Of a stretch of 64,000 bases of DNA, positions 1 through 10,985 are shown piece by piece. Position 1 is the stretch's first letter; every line of letters starts with the position of its first letter. The notes below the pieces were generated by a model, which worked only from the letters and a program-made list of their open reading frames with translations, was not told the origin of the DNA and did not search any database. The stretch is from the NCBI GenBank assembly GCA_014607495.2, contig CP053153.1, positions 12,834,001-12,898,000 of the forward strand, written 5' to 3'. The translations under genes were made by a program, and so were the position numbers. This DNA is from Carposina sasakii (taxonomy: Eukaryota > Arthropoda > Insecta > Lepidoptera > Carposinidae).

Positions 1-436
1 TTAGGTACAAATCAGGGTAAATACCAACCTATCATAAATAATTAAGTACATAATATTAAGATTATACCTTCAAATAATACTTAATGAAACGTCGGTTAGT
101 ATTAACTGAAAGTTCTACCTTAATGTAACTAAGTATCTGTTGTAATACATTAGTAATTTAAAACATTATGTAAGGTTTCCCAATAAAACTAACCCACCCA
201 AAATAAGTACTTACCTAACTAGAAAGACAAACTCGAGTGAGTATATCTAAATACCTAAATATCTAACTAAATGTAAGTACTTACTTACTTAGTAGTGTAA
301 AGATAAAACTCGAAAGAATAGAGGTTCCAGTAAAATGACGAATTACCTAAAATTGACACATTTCTCAATGATGGCAACACGAAATATTTCCCTCAAATGT
401 CAACTGCTATGATTGGCTGTTTATAAATGACAGTCC
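1..436. other. AT-rich stretch upstream of Hsp70
   Basis: No gene is seen. The stretch is AT-rich with runs of a TTAC/TAGG-like simple pattern around 200-300. A reverse CCAAT motif (GATTGGCTG) at 411-419 is the only candidate promoter element, and may belong to the Hsp70 promoter just downstream. Confidence 0.5.
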
Positions 437-560
437 AGAAAGTTCTCCCCTTTACGCGATCTCATTGGTTGCTCCAGGACCTTCGAGAAAATTCTCTCTT
501 GCTATTCGCTAGCGACTGAGGGGTATATAAGCGCACCGAGAGCCCGGCAATTCATTCAGT
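437..560 (+). promoter_or_regulatory. Hsp70 heat-shock promoter (HSEs, CCAAT, TATA, initiator)
   Basis: Inverted nGAAn/nTTCn units are seen at 437-447 (AGAAAGTTCTC) and 482-496 (TTCGAGAAAATTCTC), the arrangement bound by trimeric heat-shock factor. A reverse CCAAT box (ATTGG) lies at 463-467, a TATA box (TATATAA) at 524-530, and an arthropod initiator TCAGT at 556-560, giving a likely start near 558, about 30 bases below the TATA box. The compact order HSE-TATA-Inr is that of insect inducible hsp70 genes. Inducibility is inferred from these sites and the absence of introns. Confidence 0.85.
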
Positions 561-700
561 ATTTGAAATACAAGCAAACGAGAAAGAAGTGAGAAGAAGT
601 GAACGGTGAATAACCGACTATTATTCAACAAGGAAGTTTTAAGACTATTCAAACAAGTGATAAGAATTGTTATTGTGAAGTATTTTAAAGTTATTAAAAA

Positions 701-2608
701 ATGCCAGCTATTGGAATAGATCTTGGAACAACTTACTCTTGTGTTGGAGTTTGGCAACATGGAAACGTGGAAATCATCGCTAACGACCAAGGCAACAGAA
801 CTACCCCATCTTATGTGGCATTCACGGACACAGAGCGACTCATCGGAGATGCAGCGAAGAACCAGGTCGCCCTTAACCCCGACAACACCGTGTTCGATGC
901 CAAGCGACTCATCGGCCGCAAGTTTGACGACCCGAAGACACAACAAGACATCAAACATTGGCCCTTTAAGGTTTACAATGACTGCGGCAAACCGAAGATC
1001 CAAGTTCAGTTCAAAGGAGAGACGAAGAGATTTGCACCAGAAGAGATCAGCAGCATGGTGCTCACGAAGATGAAGGAGACGGCCGAAGCCTACCTGGGAA
1101 CGTCAGTGAGAGATGCAGTCATCACGGTCCCGGCATACTTCAACGACTCACAACGACAGGCGACTAAGGACGCCGGAGCCATCGCCGGGCTCAATGTGCT
1201 GCGCATCATCAACGAGCCCACAGCAGCCGCCCTCGCATACGGGTTGGACAAGAACCTCAAAGGCGAACGCAATGTGCTTATTTTCGACTTGGGTGGAGGC
1301 ACATTCGATGTTTCTATCTTAACCATTGACGAAGGATCATTATTTGAGGTCAGGGCGACTGCCGGCGACACACACTTGGGCGGTGAGGACTTCGACAACA
1401 GACTTGTTAATTTCTTGGCGGATGAATTCAAGCGCAAATACAAGAAAGATCTCACAAAGAACCCACGAGCTTTACGACGACTGAGAACGGCTGCCGAACG
1501 AGCTAAGCGAACATTGTCATCGAGCACAGAAGCAACCATCGAAATCGATGCATTGTATGAAGGTATCGATTTCTACACTCGTGTGTCTCGAGCTCGATTC
1601 GAGGAATTGAATGCAGATCTCTTCCGTGGCACTTTGCAGCCAGTAGAGAAAGCTCTCAATGACGCAAAATTGGACAAGAGCGCCATCCATGATGTCGTAC
1701 TCGTCGGTGGCTCAACCCGCATACCAAAGATCCAGAGTATGTTACAGAACTTCTTCTGTGGCAAGCAGCTGAACCTCTCCATCAACCCTGATGAAGCCGT
1801 CGCCTACGGAGCCGCAGTTCAAGCAGCTATCTTAAGTGGTGAGCAGCACAGCAAGATACAAGATGTGCTATTGGTGGACGTGGCGCCTCTGTCACTGGGT
1901 ATTGAAACTGCCGGAGGAGTTATGACCAAGATCATAGAGCGTAACGCCAAGATTCCATGCAAGCAGTCTCAAACGTTCACCACCTATTCTGATAACCAAC
2001 CGGCTGTTACCATCCAAGTATACGAAGGAGAGCGCGCTATGACCAAAGATAATAACTCGCTCGGAACTTTCGACTTGACGGGCATCCCACCTGCGCCACG
2101 AGGAGTACCCAAAATAGATGTCACCTTCGATTTGGATGCGAACGGTATATTGAATGTATCAGCAAAAGAAATAAGCACAGGCCGCAGCAAGAACATCGTC
2201 ATCAAGAACGACAAGGGCCGATTGTCGCAGGCCGAGATCGATAGAATGGTCTCCGAGGCAGAGAAATACAAGGACGAGGATGACAGACAGAGGGAGAGAG
2301 TAGTAGCTCGGAATCAACTGGAATCCTACGTCTTCAATGTCAAACAAGCTTTGGACGACGCTGGAAGCAAGCTAAGCGACCAGGATAAGGAAACAGCTAA
2401 ACGTGAATGCGACGAGGCCCTGAAGTGGCTGGACAACAACACGCTCGCTGAGAAAGACGAGTACGAGCACAGACTGAGGGAGCTGCAGCGAGTGTGCTCG
2501 CCGGTGATGAGCAAGGTGCATGGAGCCGCAGCAGACGCCGGCGCGGGTAACCAGCACCAATACGCCCAGCCTAACACCTCAGGGCCTACAGTGGAAGAAG
2601 TAGATTAA
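701..2608 (+). CDS. Hsp70: Heat shock protein 70 (cytosolic, inducible type)
   Basis: ATP-driven chaperone that binds unfolded polypeptides in cytosol and nucleus. The 635-residue frame is uninterrupted. The N-terminal nucleotide-binding domain carries signature IDLGTTYS (residues 6-13), [14 protein letters not shown] (194-207) and a [14 protein letters not shown] block near residue 335; the substrate-binding domain follows, and the last residues are VEEVD, the EEVD tail that binds TPR co-chaperones and marks the cytosolic form. The length fits the family (about 630-650). The start is the first ATG after an A-rich leader of about 140 bases (558-700), typical of hsp70 mRNAs translated under heat shock. 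Lack of introns fits an inducible rather than constitutive Hsc70 gene, since heat blocks splicing. ER and mitochondrial paralogues are excluded by the missing signal/transit peptide and by EEVD. Confidence 0.97.
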   Translation: MPAIGIDLGTTYSCVGVWQHGNVEIIANDQGNRTTPSYVAFTDTERLIGDAAKNQVALNPDNTVFDAKRLIGRKFDDPKTQQDIKHWPFKVYNDCGKPKIQVQFKGETKRFAPEEISSMVLTKMKETAEAYLGTSVRDAVITVPAYFNDSQRQATKDAGAIAGLNVLRIINEPTAAALAYGLDKNLKGERNVLIFDLGGGTFDVSILTIDEGSLFEVRATAGDTHLGGEDFDNRLVNFLADEFKRKYKKDLTKNPRALRRLRTAAERAKRTLSSSTEATIEIDALYEGIDFYTRVSRARFEELNADLFRGTLQPVEKALNDAKLDKSAIHDVVLVGGSTRIPKIQSMLQNFFCGKQLNLSINPDEAVAYGAAVQAAILSGEQHSKIQDVLLVDVAPLSLGIETAGGVMTKIIERNAKIPCKQSQTFTTYSDNQPAVTIQVYEGERAMTKDNNSLGTFDLTGIPPAPRGVPKIDVTFDLDANGILNVSAKEISTGRSKNIVIKNDKGRLSQAEIDRMVSEAEKYKDEDDRQRERVVARNQLESYVFNVKQALDDAGSKLSDQDKETAKRECDEALKWLDNNTLAEKDEYEHRLRELQRVCSPVMSKVHGAAADAGAGNQHQYAQPNTSGPTVEEVD

Positions 2609-2766
2609 ACTTCAACTAGTCAAATTATTTTCAAAATACGAGATTCCTAAAGACTGTAAATAGTGTAAATATTTTAGTTTTTAAGTAGGTATTTATTAAA
2701 TTGCATTCCATTTCCAAGTTTCCAACTGATGATAAATTATTTTGTTAAGTTATGAGTGTTATGACA

Positions 2767-2772
2767 AATAAA
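2767..2772 (+). terminator. Hsp70 polyadenylation signal
   Basis: AATAAA about 160 bases after the Hsp70 stop codon, followed by a T-rich stretch. Nothing better lies closer to the stop. Confidence 0.7.
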
Positions 2773-3276
2773 TGTTATTTTAAACTTTAACTTTTACTCT
2801 TTTTTTATATATAAGTATATCTACTTTTATATGTGTAGGAAAAGGGGTGTAAGGTTAATTTGAAAAAAGTTAAATTCAATGAATAGCCCACTACCGGGAC
2901 CTGTCAACCTGGGCAAGGGCGGATCCAGCTTTGGCGTCAGGAGGGGGTCACATAGTCGTGGTCAAGTCAAGAACTTATAATTTGATTTTGATAACAATAA
3001 ATACAAGTAAAAAGTAGGTATTTTATTAATGTACTTAAAAAAATTATTCTTTACTTGAAAAACTTAACACATAACTTGTACATATACACGTACATATTGC
3101 CATCTTCTCTTGAAGACATCCAGAGAAGCACTATCACGCACGGAATGAGGCAGCCGAATTTATATTCCATAACCGTGGTGAATGATTTGAATGATCTAGA
3201 GGTATGTCGGGGGGTATGACGCAAAACTCCACAAAGGTGGTACGACAAGGGTTTCTAACAGAGTCTAGCTAGACCG

Positions 3277-3469
3277 GCCCCCTGATTACGTAAAAGCAAT
3301 AGCAAAGCCAAAGCAAAGCGATAGCAAAAATTGTACAATATTCGCCTTGAAATGTCAAAGTTCCTTTGTAATTCATTTTACGTAATACGAATTTGACAAG
3401 CAATGAGCGATTTTTGTACAATTTTCGCTATCGCTTTGCGTTTGCTAGTTAGGTAGGTTATAAGGGGGC
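3277..3469. mobile_element. Foldback MITE, family with GCAAAGCGATAGC arms
   Basis: Inverted arms: GCCCCCTGATTACGTAA with AAAGCAAAGCGATAGC on the left, and the reverse complement ending ATAAGGGGGC on the right. Related copies are at 15474-15622, 22232-22372 and 51366-51536. No coding capacity. Confidence 0.65.
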
Positions 3470-3554
3470 AGGGCTGCCAGCAAATAAATCGCGGTAATAC
3501 AGTTTGGTATCTGGAATTATACGAAATTTGGTCGCATTAAAGTTATTTATGTAC

Positions 3555-3700
3555 AACTAGCTGTTGCCCGCGACTCCGTCCACGTGAACTGCAGAAAAAC
3601 AGCCTATGTGTTAATCCAGGGTGTCAGCTAACTCCATACAAAATTTTATTAATATCGCTCCATCCGTTTGTAGACATTAAAAGTAAGAAACATACACATG
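3555..3700 (-). mobile_element. Helitron-like non-autonomous fragment
   Basis: Read on the minus strand it ends in the subterminal GC-rich hairpin and CTAG seen in the complete copy at 29320-29536; the other end is lost. It sits inside the hAT-like element 2914-5192. Confidence 0.55.
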
Positions 3701-4061
3701 TAATAAGTAGTCGCCGGCACTGAATGTGTTAAAAATATATAAAATTAAATTTAAAAATATATAAAGTTAAAATATTATAGTGCGAGCGGAGCGAGCGCGA
3801 TATTTTTAGGGGTTTTTTCGCACACTGTTGCCATTTATTTCTCGATAATGCATGCTCTATCGAGAATTTATGACGATCGCTAATGCATCATGGTAATGCT
3901 GATGCAGGTGAAGCGAACGATAATTATTAGCCTTTTTCTACTGTTGAAGCTTCGATTATTTCTTTGTAAAAAATAGCATTTTTACTATTATATTTTAAAG
4001 ATGAAAGCGTTTCATCTTTAAACATTGTGCTGAGGGTTTCAGCTTTGTTTGCCGAGATTTG

Positions 4062-4262
4062 GCTAGTGTTTAGCTATCGGGATGAAAAATAACGTTGCCA
4101 ATATGTAATTTAGAAAAGAGATGGTAAAATTCGTCATCCGAGTAATTGACCCGGTGGCTTAGTGGTGAGAGCGCTGGCACGCGGAATGCAGAGGTCGTGG
4201 GTTTGATTCCCACCCGGGTGAGGATTTTTTTCCATTTTCTTTATTAATAATTTTATATTATA
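4062..4262 (+). repeat. Dispersed repeat with tRNA-like core
   Basis: Positions 4149-4220 resemble a tRNA: A-box-like TGGCTTAGTGGTGAG, B-box-like GGGTTTGATTCCC and a weak acceptor pairing, but no good anticodon stem. Homology with an inverted copy at 52655-52850 extends upstream (CTATCGGGATGAAAAATAACG) and downstream (TTTCCATTTCTTTATTAATA-like) of the tRNA part, so the whole unit is a mobile repeat with a pol III-type core and not a tRNA gene. Confidence 0.65.
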
Positions 4263-4733
4263 TTTTATTATTCTCACACATGAATTTTGTATTAGGCCAG
4301 AAGCCCCGTATTATTGTTAGGTAGGTATGGCTGATGCGGCACAGCTACGCCCCTAATACATAGAGCAGGATGCGCGGAGCAGGGCGGCTACATTTGGTCC
4401 ACCAAATTTTTTGCCATTTTATAAATGGCGTAATTGCAAAACATATCATTATATCAAGTTAATCAGATTTCCCCTAACATAAAAAGTGTCCGGGTTTTAT
4501 AGATGGCAGCCTTCTGCGGGCGTCACATCTAAGTTCATCCTACTAGAAACAACTTCGAGAAAAGCAAGAGACTCACGTTCCATTTCATGGCGTGTGCGTT
4601 TGTATCGTATTATACGAAATGATCAAGGATACAGTATACTGTCTGACTATACATATTTTGTATCCAATTTTACGATCTGGCAGCCCTGAACTAGACGTAA
4701 AATAAAAATGTTTTGTTTGCCATCATACAAAGT

Positions 4734-4925
4734 TCATCATTTACAGCCCTGAGAAGTCCACTGTTGGACATAGGCTTTCCCCAACAACCTCCACTCCGAC
4801 CGGTCGGAAGCAGCCTGCATCCAACCGACGCCCGCGACCTTGGCCAGGTCGTCCGTCCACCTCGCGGTTGGCCTTCCCAAGCTGCGCTTGCCGATACGTG
4901 GTATCCACTCTAACTTTCCGACTCC
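4734..4925 (-). mobile_element. LINE 3' end (RTE-like)
   Basis: Minus-strand translation gives a reverse transcriptase C-terminal tail, with GRPTARWTDDLAKVAGVGW and [11 protein letters not shown]. This tail is shared with 8590-8855, 20898-21155, 24655-24757, 51171-51275 and 58722-58905. Assignment to the RTE clade is from memory of lepidopteran elements. Only the 5'-truncated end is present. Confidence 0.6.
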
Positions 4926-5200
4926 ATCGGCCATCAGTTCTTCGAGCTATGTGCTCATTGCCACTTCAGCTTGCTGGACCGTTGAGCTATGTCGGTGATC
5001 TTTGTACAAAGTTATTACATTATATTTAATTAATTAAATATTGAAGGTACACCTATGTAGTTACATAAAATCTGTACGGTGACAAAATATATAAATAAAA
5101 TTATCATGATCAATTAGTGGTCCACCTAAGTCCTGGAACCAGCTCAGGGGGGGGTCATGACCCCCATGACCCCCCCCCTGGATCCGCCGTTGAACCTGGG

Positions 5201-5768
5201 ATTCAAACATTGCGTCCAACCTACCCCCCTTTTGTTACACTTGTACCTACACGATCCCCTACCAATAGAAGAATGTGCAATTGTGCATATATATGCGATG
5301 CATAAAATTACATGATCCTGGTCAGCAAGTAGGTAGGTATGTACTACAATCCTACCTACTATAATAACTACTACATCTATCGAAACATTTCTATGCCAAG
5401 TTCTCGAAGTTTATCGAAAAGTTTCTTCCAAGGAAGCCGTGTTCGTTTAATTTAATAAAGTGATGCTATAACTAACAGCTAACTAATGCGCAATTTACAC
5501 CGCCGCGGAATGGAACGGAAGCGACTGTTTGCAAGAAAATCGTATAGCATAATGAACTTTATATCATCAGCGTCAATTTCTAAATTCCGATACGTCAAAT
5601 CACCGGAGAATTCTCACGAATGCGCAAGGATTCCGCGAAAGAAGCGCGTCCAATTTTTTTCGGTATTTAATTTGTATATTACACCATTGATATAAAGTTC
5701 ATTTAGATATATACGATTACGTAGCAAAAACGAATTATTAACAAGATTATGCCAAAAAAAAATATTAC
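5201..5768. other. Intergenic stretch without a gene
   Basis: Short AT-rich sequence with a few short open frames lacking any family resemblance. No clear repeat boundary was found here. Confidence 0.4.
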
Positions 5769-6232
5769 TTGATCGGGCGAAATTTATAGTGTCCAGTGTT
5801 TATGCTAGTTTTTTCATAGACAGATATTAATTATTTACCGTGAAAAAATCTTGCTACACGCGTCTATCTGCGTTTATGCACAAAAACGCAGTCTATTTAC
5901 TCAACTTTGGAACCTTATATCTTGGGAACCAGACACTTCCCAGTTATGCTTCCATGGAAAGAAACGTGATGATGAGAAGATTCAGTGGTTTTCTGATCGG
6001 GCGAAATTTACAGTGTCCAATGTTTATGCTAGCTTTTTCATAGACAGATATTAATTATTTCTCATGAAAAAATCTTGTTACACGCGTCAATGTACAATTA
6101 TGCAGAAAAATGCAGTCTACATATTTACTCAACTTTGGAACCTAATATCGTGACAACCAGACACTACCCAGTTATGCTTCCTTGAAGAGAAACGTGATGA
6201 TGAGGAGATTCCGTGGTTTTCGGGAATATAGC
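5769..6232. repeat. Two tandem copies of a 225-240 bp dispersed repeat
   Basis: Copies 5769-5993 and 5994-6232 both begin GATCGGGCGAAATTTA and run through a shared block with AACTTTGGAACCT. The same sequence is the core of the elements at 7330-7717 (plus) and 17279-17609 (minus). Short open frames here are shadows of the repeat. Confidence 0.7.
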
Positions 6233-6473
6233 AGCGTCAGATGTTAAAGATTAGCTAGTTATAGTTAGTTTTAAACTTAGACTAGCTTCATAGATGTTTG
6301 AAATTTCTGTAAAAGTTAGATAAGTAGGTAAGTAAGTAGGTAGGTACATACATATATGATATTTTGAGAGAAAAGGAAGTTAAATAAAATATAAGTGCAC
6401 CAGTTGAGTTCAGTGCCTGTTCTAGTCTATACCTACAATTCACTCGGGACTACCCAGACACACTAACACCAGT

Positions 6474-6615
6474 AGAGTCCGTTTCATAAAATAACTCCTA
6501 TGCCTGATTTCGGACCTAACATTTTTTTGTATGGAGTAGGTACCTGACACTTACATAACGCAGCATATAGATACACGACACGACGCGCTGACAATCAAAG
6601 GAACTATTTGGTGAA
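6474..6615. repeat. Foldback repeat, family TAGAGTnnGTTTCA
   Basis: Begins AGAGTCCGTTTCATAAAATA and ends with CAAAGGAACTATTTGGTGAA, whose reverse complement resembles the start. Related copies at 33968-34077 and 57950-58066. Confidence 0.5.
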
Positions 6616-6624
6616 ACTGTGAAA

Positions 6625-6728
6625 CCATCATCATTATCATCCATCATAAATTCAGAAATCATTTACTAAAGATAATGGCTGTATGGGCTTAGTTCCCCCT
6701 GCCTTTCCTTCGGGATAAACTAAACTAA
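6625..6728 (+). repeat. Fragment of the TSR1-flanking repeat
   Basis: Carries AATGGCTGTATGGGCTTAGT and CCTTTCCTTCGGGATAAACT, found also at 51666-51760 (inverted), 57155-57320 and 57640-57750. Confidence 0.6.
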
Positions 6729-6914
6729 CTAAAACTAACCATGGAGAAGGTAGGTATAAATAAAAGTAATTACGAGAGTGCACTCTACCTACATAAGTAA
6801 GCCCTAAACATGCCGTAGCTTTAGCACGGCTCTGCGAACCTTTTTACGCGGCCGTAACGCTAGCGACTCGCTAGCAAAATCTGTGTGATTTGACAGTTGG
6901 ACGATAGCGTTACG

Positions 6915-7858
6915 CAATACCGTCTTCAGCATAAGGGCACACGGGGCCCGTGCCCAGGGCCCCCATTCTTAGGGGGCCCCGAAGGACCGACAATTTCTCT
7001 CACACATTTATTCTCAAAACATTTTTGTCGAACCCATTACACTTTTTTCACAAATCAGTAATCTTATCAGAAGGTATTTTACAAGGCATATACGAGTACT
7101 ACGCCATAATATCGATGACTGCGCCTATTCCTACTGTACTAATTACTAATACTATATTTCCGAACGCATCCTTCCTAATTTACTAAGTACACCATCTAGC
7201 GATCACTATGTGCATAGAAAGTGATATCTTTCAAAAATAGAAGATTTTGCTCAGCAGAAATCCCGAAAGGAACCGTTCTCGTAATCGTAACCAAAAAACC
7301 AGCAGCATTCTAATATAATTAATAAGATAATACAGGATGTTTTTTTGTGGCCACCTTTAACGAAGGGTACGTATTCTATACATGAAATAAAATAAGTTAA
7401 TGTCAAAAAAAATACTGGGAAAAAAAATATTTTTTTTTTTTTAATTTTTAAATTCCTTGATCGTGCGAAATTTATAGTGTCTAGTGTTTATGTTAGTTTT
7501 TTTATAGACAGATATTAATTATTTTTCGTGAAAAAATCCTGCTACGCGCGTCTATGTGCATTTATGCAGAAAAACGCAGTCTATTTACTCAACTTTGGAC
7601 CCTAATATTTTGGAAACCAGACACTTCCCAGGTATGCTTCCATGGAGAAAAATGATCGTGATGATGAGGAGATTCCGTAGTTTTCGGGAACGTTGACGAC
7701 CAAAAATCATCCTGTATAACATACTGTATTTGATTACCGATAATAAATGGTCATACTCAGTAAAAAGATGTTATTATATATTCGCTTTTTTTTACTTTCC
7801 AAAAGGGCCCCAAATTCTTGTGTGCCCAAGGGCCCCAGCCTAGTTTAAGACGGCCTTG
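6915..7858. mobile_element. hAT/P-type non-autonomous element, 944 bp, 8-bp duplication
   Basis: Flanked by the perfect direct repeat GCGTTACG at 6907-6914 and 7859-7866. Ends are CAATACCGTCTTCA and the inverse of CAAGGCCGTCTTAA. Subterminal sequence is rich in GGGCCC. No transposase is seen. It contains the smaller element 7330-7717. Confidence 0.75.
7330..7717. mobile_element. MITE with ATACAGGATG termini
   Basis: Terminal inverted repeat ATACAGGATG / CATCCTGTAT. The interior is the repeat also found in tandem at 5769-6232, and in inverted form at 17279-17609. It is nested in 6915-7858. Confidence 0.7.
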
Positions 7859-7931
7859 GCGTTACGGACTATCGAGAGGTTCGTGCTTACCCCTCAGGAC
7901 GAACCATGAAGAGACGTTTCCCTGGTCTAAA

Positions 7932-8095
7932 CCAGTGGTCCCCAAAGGGGTCCAGGTGGACCCCCGCGGTCTACGTTGGCGTGAATAAATGGGGGTTCAT
8001 AATTAATTTGTACGTGGTGTAGGCCTGTAGGGCGTCCTCTGAACCAGTTAACTTTTGAAAGAAGTCTATGAGGAAAAAAGTTTGGGAGCCCCTGG
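7932..8095. mobile_element. hAT-type MITE (CAGTGGTCCCCAAA end)
   Basis: Starts CAGTGGTCCCCAAAGGGG and ends with the inverse of CAGGGGCTCCCAAA, the CAGTGGTTCCCAAA-like terminus common among hAT elements. Flanks GTCTAAAC and GTAAAC could be an 8-bp duplication with a 2-base loss. A related minus-orientation copy lies at 17880-18046. Confidence 0.6.
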
Positions 8096-8589
8096 TAAAC
8101 GGACGAAAAGGAGAGAAACGTATCTACCACATTCATGCCTGCTGGCATACTTTTATAAGCCCTACCTACAGCTTTACAAAAATAATAGAACCTAGTGGGG
8201 AGGTATAAGTCAAAATGATAGGACCGGAGTTAAGGAACGGATCAGAAATAGTAAAACGAGTTAAATTTTATAAAAACTTAATTTCTACTATTCCGAATAG
8301 CAAGTTAGAAAACCTATATTATGTATGTATAACAGTCCTCTTTTCTATGATTATCTCGAAGAAAGACCTTGCACTTGCATTGCGCCTTTGATCTCGGCAG
8401 TAATTATTTTTATGATACACCACAGATTTATGAAGTCTGATGGATAGACTTGGACATGGCTGCTTGACATAATTTTATACCTTTGCTTAACAATATAGTT
8501 TAAAAAAAAGTTAATAAATGTTGCCACATGTAAGATTTTTTTCTAACTTGGTACATTTTTTTACGGGAAAGTATAAATAATCATAATTA
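8096..8589. other. Intergenic stretch without a gene
   Basis: AT-rich, no open frame with family resemblance and no repeat boundary that I could define. Confidence 0.4.
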
Positions 8590-8855
8590 TATGCCGCGTG
8601 GTGCCGGCAGAGTAGAATTCGAACCACCCCATGTCTGCCCGTGGGTATCATACCAGGCGATTAAGGGTCCGGTTCGGAAGGTGGGCAGCAGCGCCTCCCG
8701 TGTTGGTAACATAGTCCAAATACAAACTGCGGCCACCAACCCGCCTGCCCAGCGTGGTGACTATGGGCAAATACCCCCCATGGCAGTCTTGAGGAGTGCC
8801 CTGGGGGAGGCCTACGTCCAGCAGTGGACTGCAATAGGCTGATGATGATGATGAT
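8590..8855 (+). mobile_element. LINE 3' end (RTE-like) with GAT tail
   Basis: Plus-strand translation includes [13 protein letters not shown] at the reverse transcriptase C-terminus, followed by stop and a (GAT)n tail at 8841-8855. 5'-truncated. The minus-strand copy at 20898-21155 is clearly the same family. Confidence 0.65.
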
Positions 8856-9764
8856 AATTATTTACCTGAATAGATAATGCTATTGCTGTTATTTCTTATA
8901 TACCCACTAGAACGTCTAACGCTCTCAGCGTATCGAGCTACTTACGTCCCAGCCGACGATACGCGAGCGTGGCGTTCCACGCTGCGCGATCTTCTCGCTA
9001 AAGCTATTTCAAAACCAAAAATTACTTTAAATAAGGTATTATATAGCAAATAAACTTGAGTAATAATATGTATCATCATACCTACATTTTCACAAACTAA
9101 AAAATGATCAAACATGGGAAGGTAGCATTTTTGGACTGATTTTCTGTAAGTTTTATTTTTTTTGTGATTTACTTTGGAGTGTAGGAGAGTATGTTGTTTT
9201 TACTCTTAGTTCACGTATAGATTATAAGGAAGAATTACATGTATCACAATCCTATAAATACACAATAAATCAAAAGAACTCACGGCATATTTGCAGCACA
9301 ACACTTGCTCAAAAAACTTCTTCTCACTCTGTCGTCAAAATATTTTTTTTTTTCATATTTTTTGTTGCCAGGTATAGGATCTTAAGCTTGAACTTGTTAG
9401 AAAAATCTTTGAGAGTGCCATCTAGGACGACGGTAAGGAACTTAGCGGCACAGACACCATTTAAATCGGCAGCCAAAAGTGTAAAACTTCGTGTGGCCAT
9501 TTTGTACCATGAACGTAAGCGGGCGTAAACGTTTCTGACACTTAAGTACCACGGGACGTTCTAGTGGATACGAGTATATTTTATTAATATTACAGACTAA
9601 CTGTCTAAGGTGACCAAATAAAAGAAAATAACCATGTCAGATTGCCAAGTAACGTTGGTGAAAAAAATTTGAAATCTCGTAGGTGTAGGTAGGTACCTAT
9701 TTCATTTACTATACACAATTTCATTTATTAACATAACATAATTATTTATTAACATATGATGATG
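8856..9764. other. Intergenic stretch without a gene
   Basis: AT-rich sequence with poly-T runs. No supported gene or bounded repeat. Confidence 0.4.
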
Positions 9765-9985
9765 ATCTCCGACCGTATTTCGGCCAAGGCGACCAATCTC
9801 TAAGGAGATTGGTCAGGTACGCAGGATATGTTATAGTGCACAAATGTGTGCGCAAACATAGATGCACTCTCTGTTCCATTAATCTCATAGTCCGATGGGA
9901 CGGAAAGCCGACGCGACCGGAGAGAGATCAGGCGCAGGACCAACGGTTTTACGTGCTTTCCGAGGTACGAACTAAGTGACAATTT
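9765..9985. repeat. Dispersed repeat, shared with 15918-16140
   Basis: Contains TATAGTGCACAAATGTGTGC, GGAGAGAGATCAGGCGCAGG and ACCAACGGTTTTACGTGCTT, matched nearly base for base at 15918-16140. I recognise this as a repeat common in Lepidoptera, but do not know its class. Confidence 0.65.
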
Positions 9986-10139
9986 TACAACATTAAATTA
10001 AAATTAACATACATCTATATATTATATAAGTATCTGAAATTGTAAGAGTACCCAAGCCAAAGTAGCAATACTTCTACTTTAGTTTCATTAATAGTTATGA
10101 TAAAGTAACCGAAAATAGCTTTTTTGGTCTGACGAGGAA

Positions 10140-10490
10140 CAGTTCCCCCACTTTTGTCTTGCCTTCGCCGGCCGGGCAGAGTGGAGTCGCGAGAGCTATG
10201 ACGCTACCCTCGATGGATGTGCCCGTCCGTAAGTGGGGAGTTGGCGATTATCCAACCCCCCCAAAATTCACTATTTGTTTTCCATCACATGATATAGCTC
10301 TGCACTCCAATAGTCTTGCACATGGCGGGGACTATCGCCGGGTGTATCATATTGTGCGCTCGGTGATGGATGACATCCACCATGTGTATCCCACACCATA
10401 TTAAAGCTCTCTAATAAGGGCCTCTACATCTTGGCTACGGCCTGATACACGCCTCTCAAAGGACCGTGACTCAGTAGTCCCGAGAATTTC
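10140..10490 (+). repeat. Probable dispersed repeat with decayed open frame
   Basis: A block of higher GC content with a short open frame (10159-10404) that matches no protein family I know. The phrase GGACTATCGCCGGGTGTATC resembles a repeat I have seen often in lepidopteran DNA. No second copy is in this window, so the call rests on memory. A short AAT microsatellite follows at 10507-10526. Confidence 0.35.
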
Positions 10491-10985
10491 TAAATAGATA
10501 CAAAATAATAATAATAATAATAATTTATTTCAGAACTGTACATTATATGGGATATCATTATTAAATCCTGGTTTCCTTATCATCATAGTAGGTACCACCA
10601 CCACCGTTGAGATATTTCCCTGGCAACAAAAAAATAAACATTAAAATATTTTCCTAAACGACGAAGTTACCGCGCACACAAATTTTTACATACATACATA
10701 CATATTTTATGTATATGCGGTCGAATTTAAAAACATCCACCTTTTTTAAGTAGGTTAAAATCACCTCGTGAAAATCACAATAATTTTATTTGTGACTATT
10801 TTCAACCTGAAAGCTGGCAACTCAATGTCACAATTGTGTCATTTTTGGTGTCGTACGATCGCGTATTATTCAAGTATTATTATTGTATGTATTGTACAAT
10901 CGCAAAATTACAATATATAATCGTACGTAATGGTGATAGGAGAGTGGTGTGATCTCTAGACTTTATTCTACTAATTAAATTTACA

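Larger units (their letters stand above)
2914..5192. mobile_element. hAT-like element, 2.28 kb, with 8-bp target duplication
   Basis: The element starts CAAGGGCGGATCCAG and ends with the inverted form of CAACGGCGGATCCAG (14 of 15 match). It is flanked by a perfect 8-bp direct repeat AACCTGGG at 2906-2913 and 5193-5200. An 8-bp duplication with CA-starting termini is the hAT (or P) pattern. No transposase is recognisable inside; the interior is largely younger repeats (3277-3469, 3555-3700, 4062-4262, 4734-4925), so it is a non-autonomous or gutted copy. Confidence 0.75.
6813..7893. mobile_element. Foldback MITE split by a later insertion
   Basis: Left part (to 6914) has GAACCTTTTTACGCGG and right part (from 7859) has GGACTATCGAGAGGTTCGTG; together they match the uninterrupted 119-bp copy at 18160-18278. 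The break is filled by the element 6915-7858. Confidence 0.7.

Noticed and set aside
10159..10404. 81-residue open frame
   Set aside because: It lies in a GC-richer block that looks like a dispersed repeat; no start context, splice site or family supports a gene.
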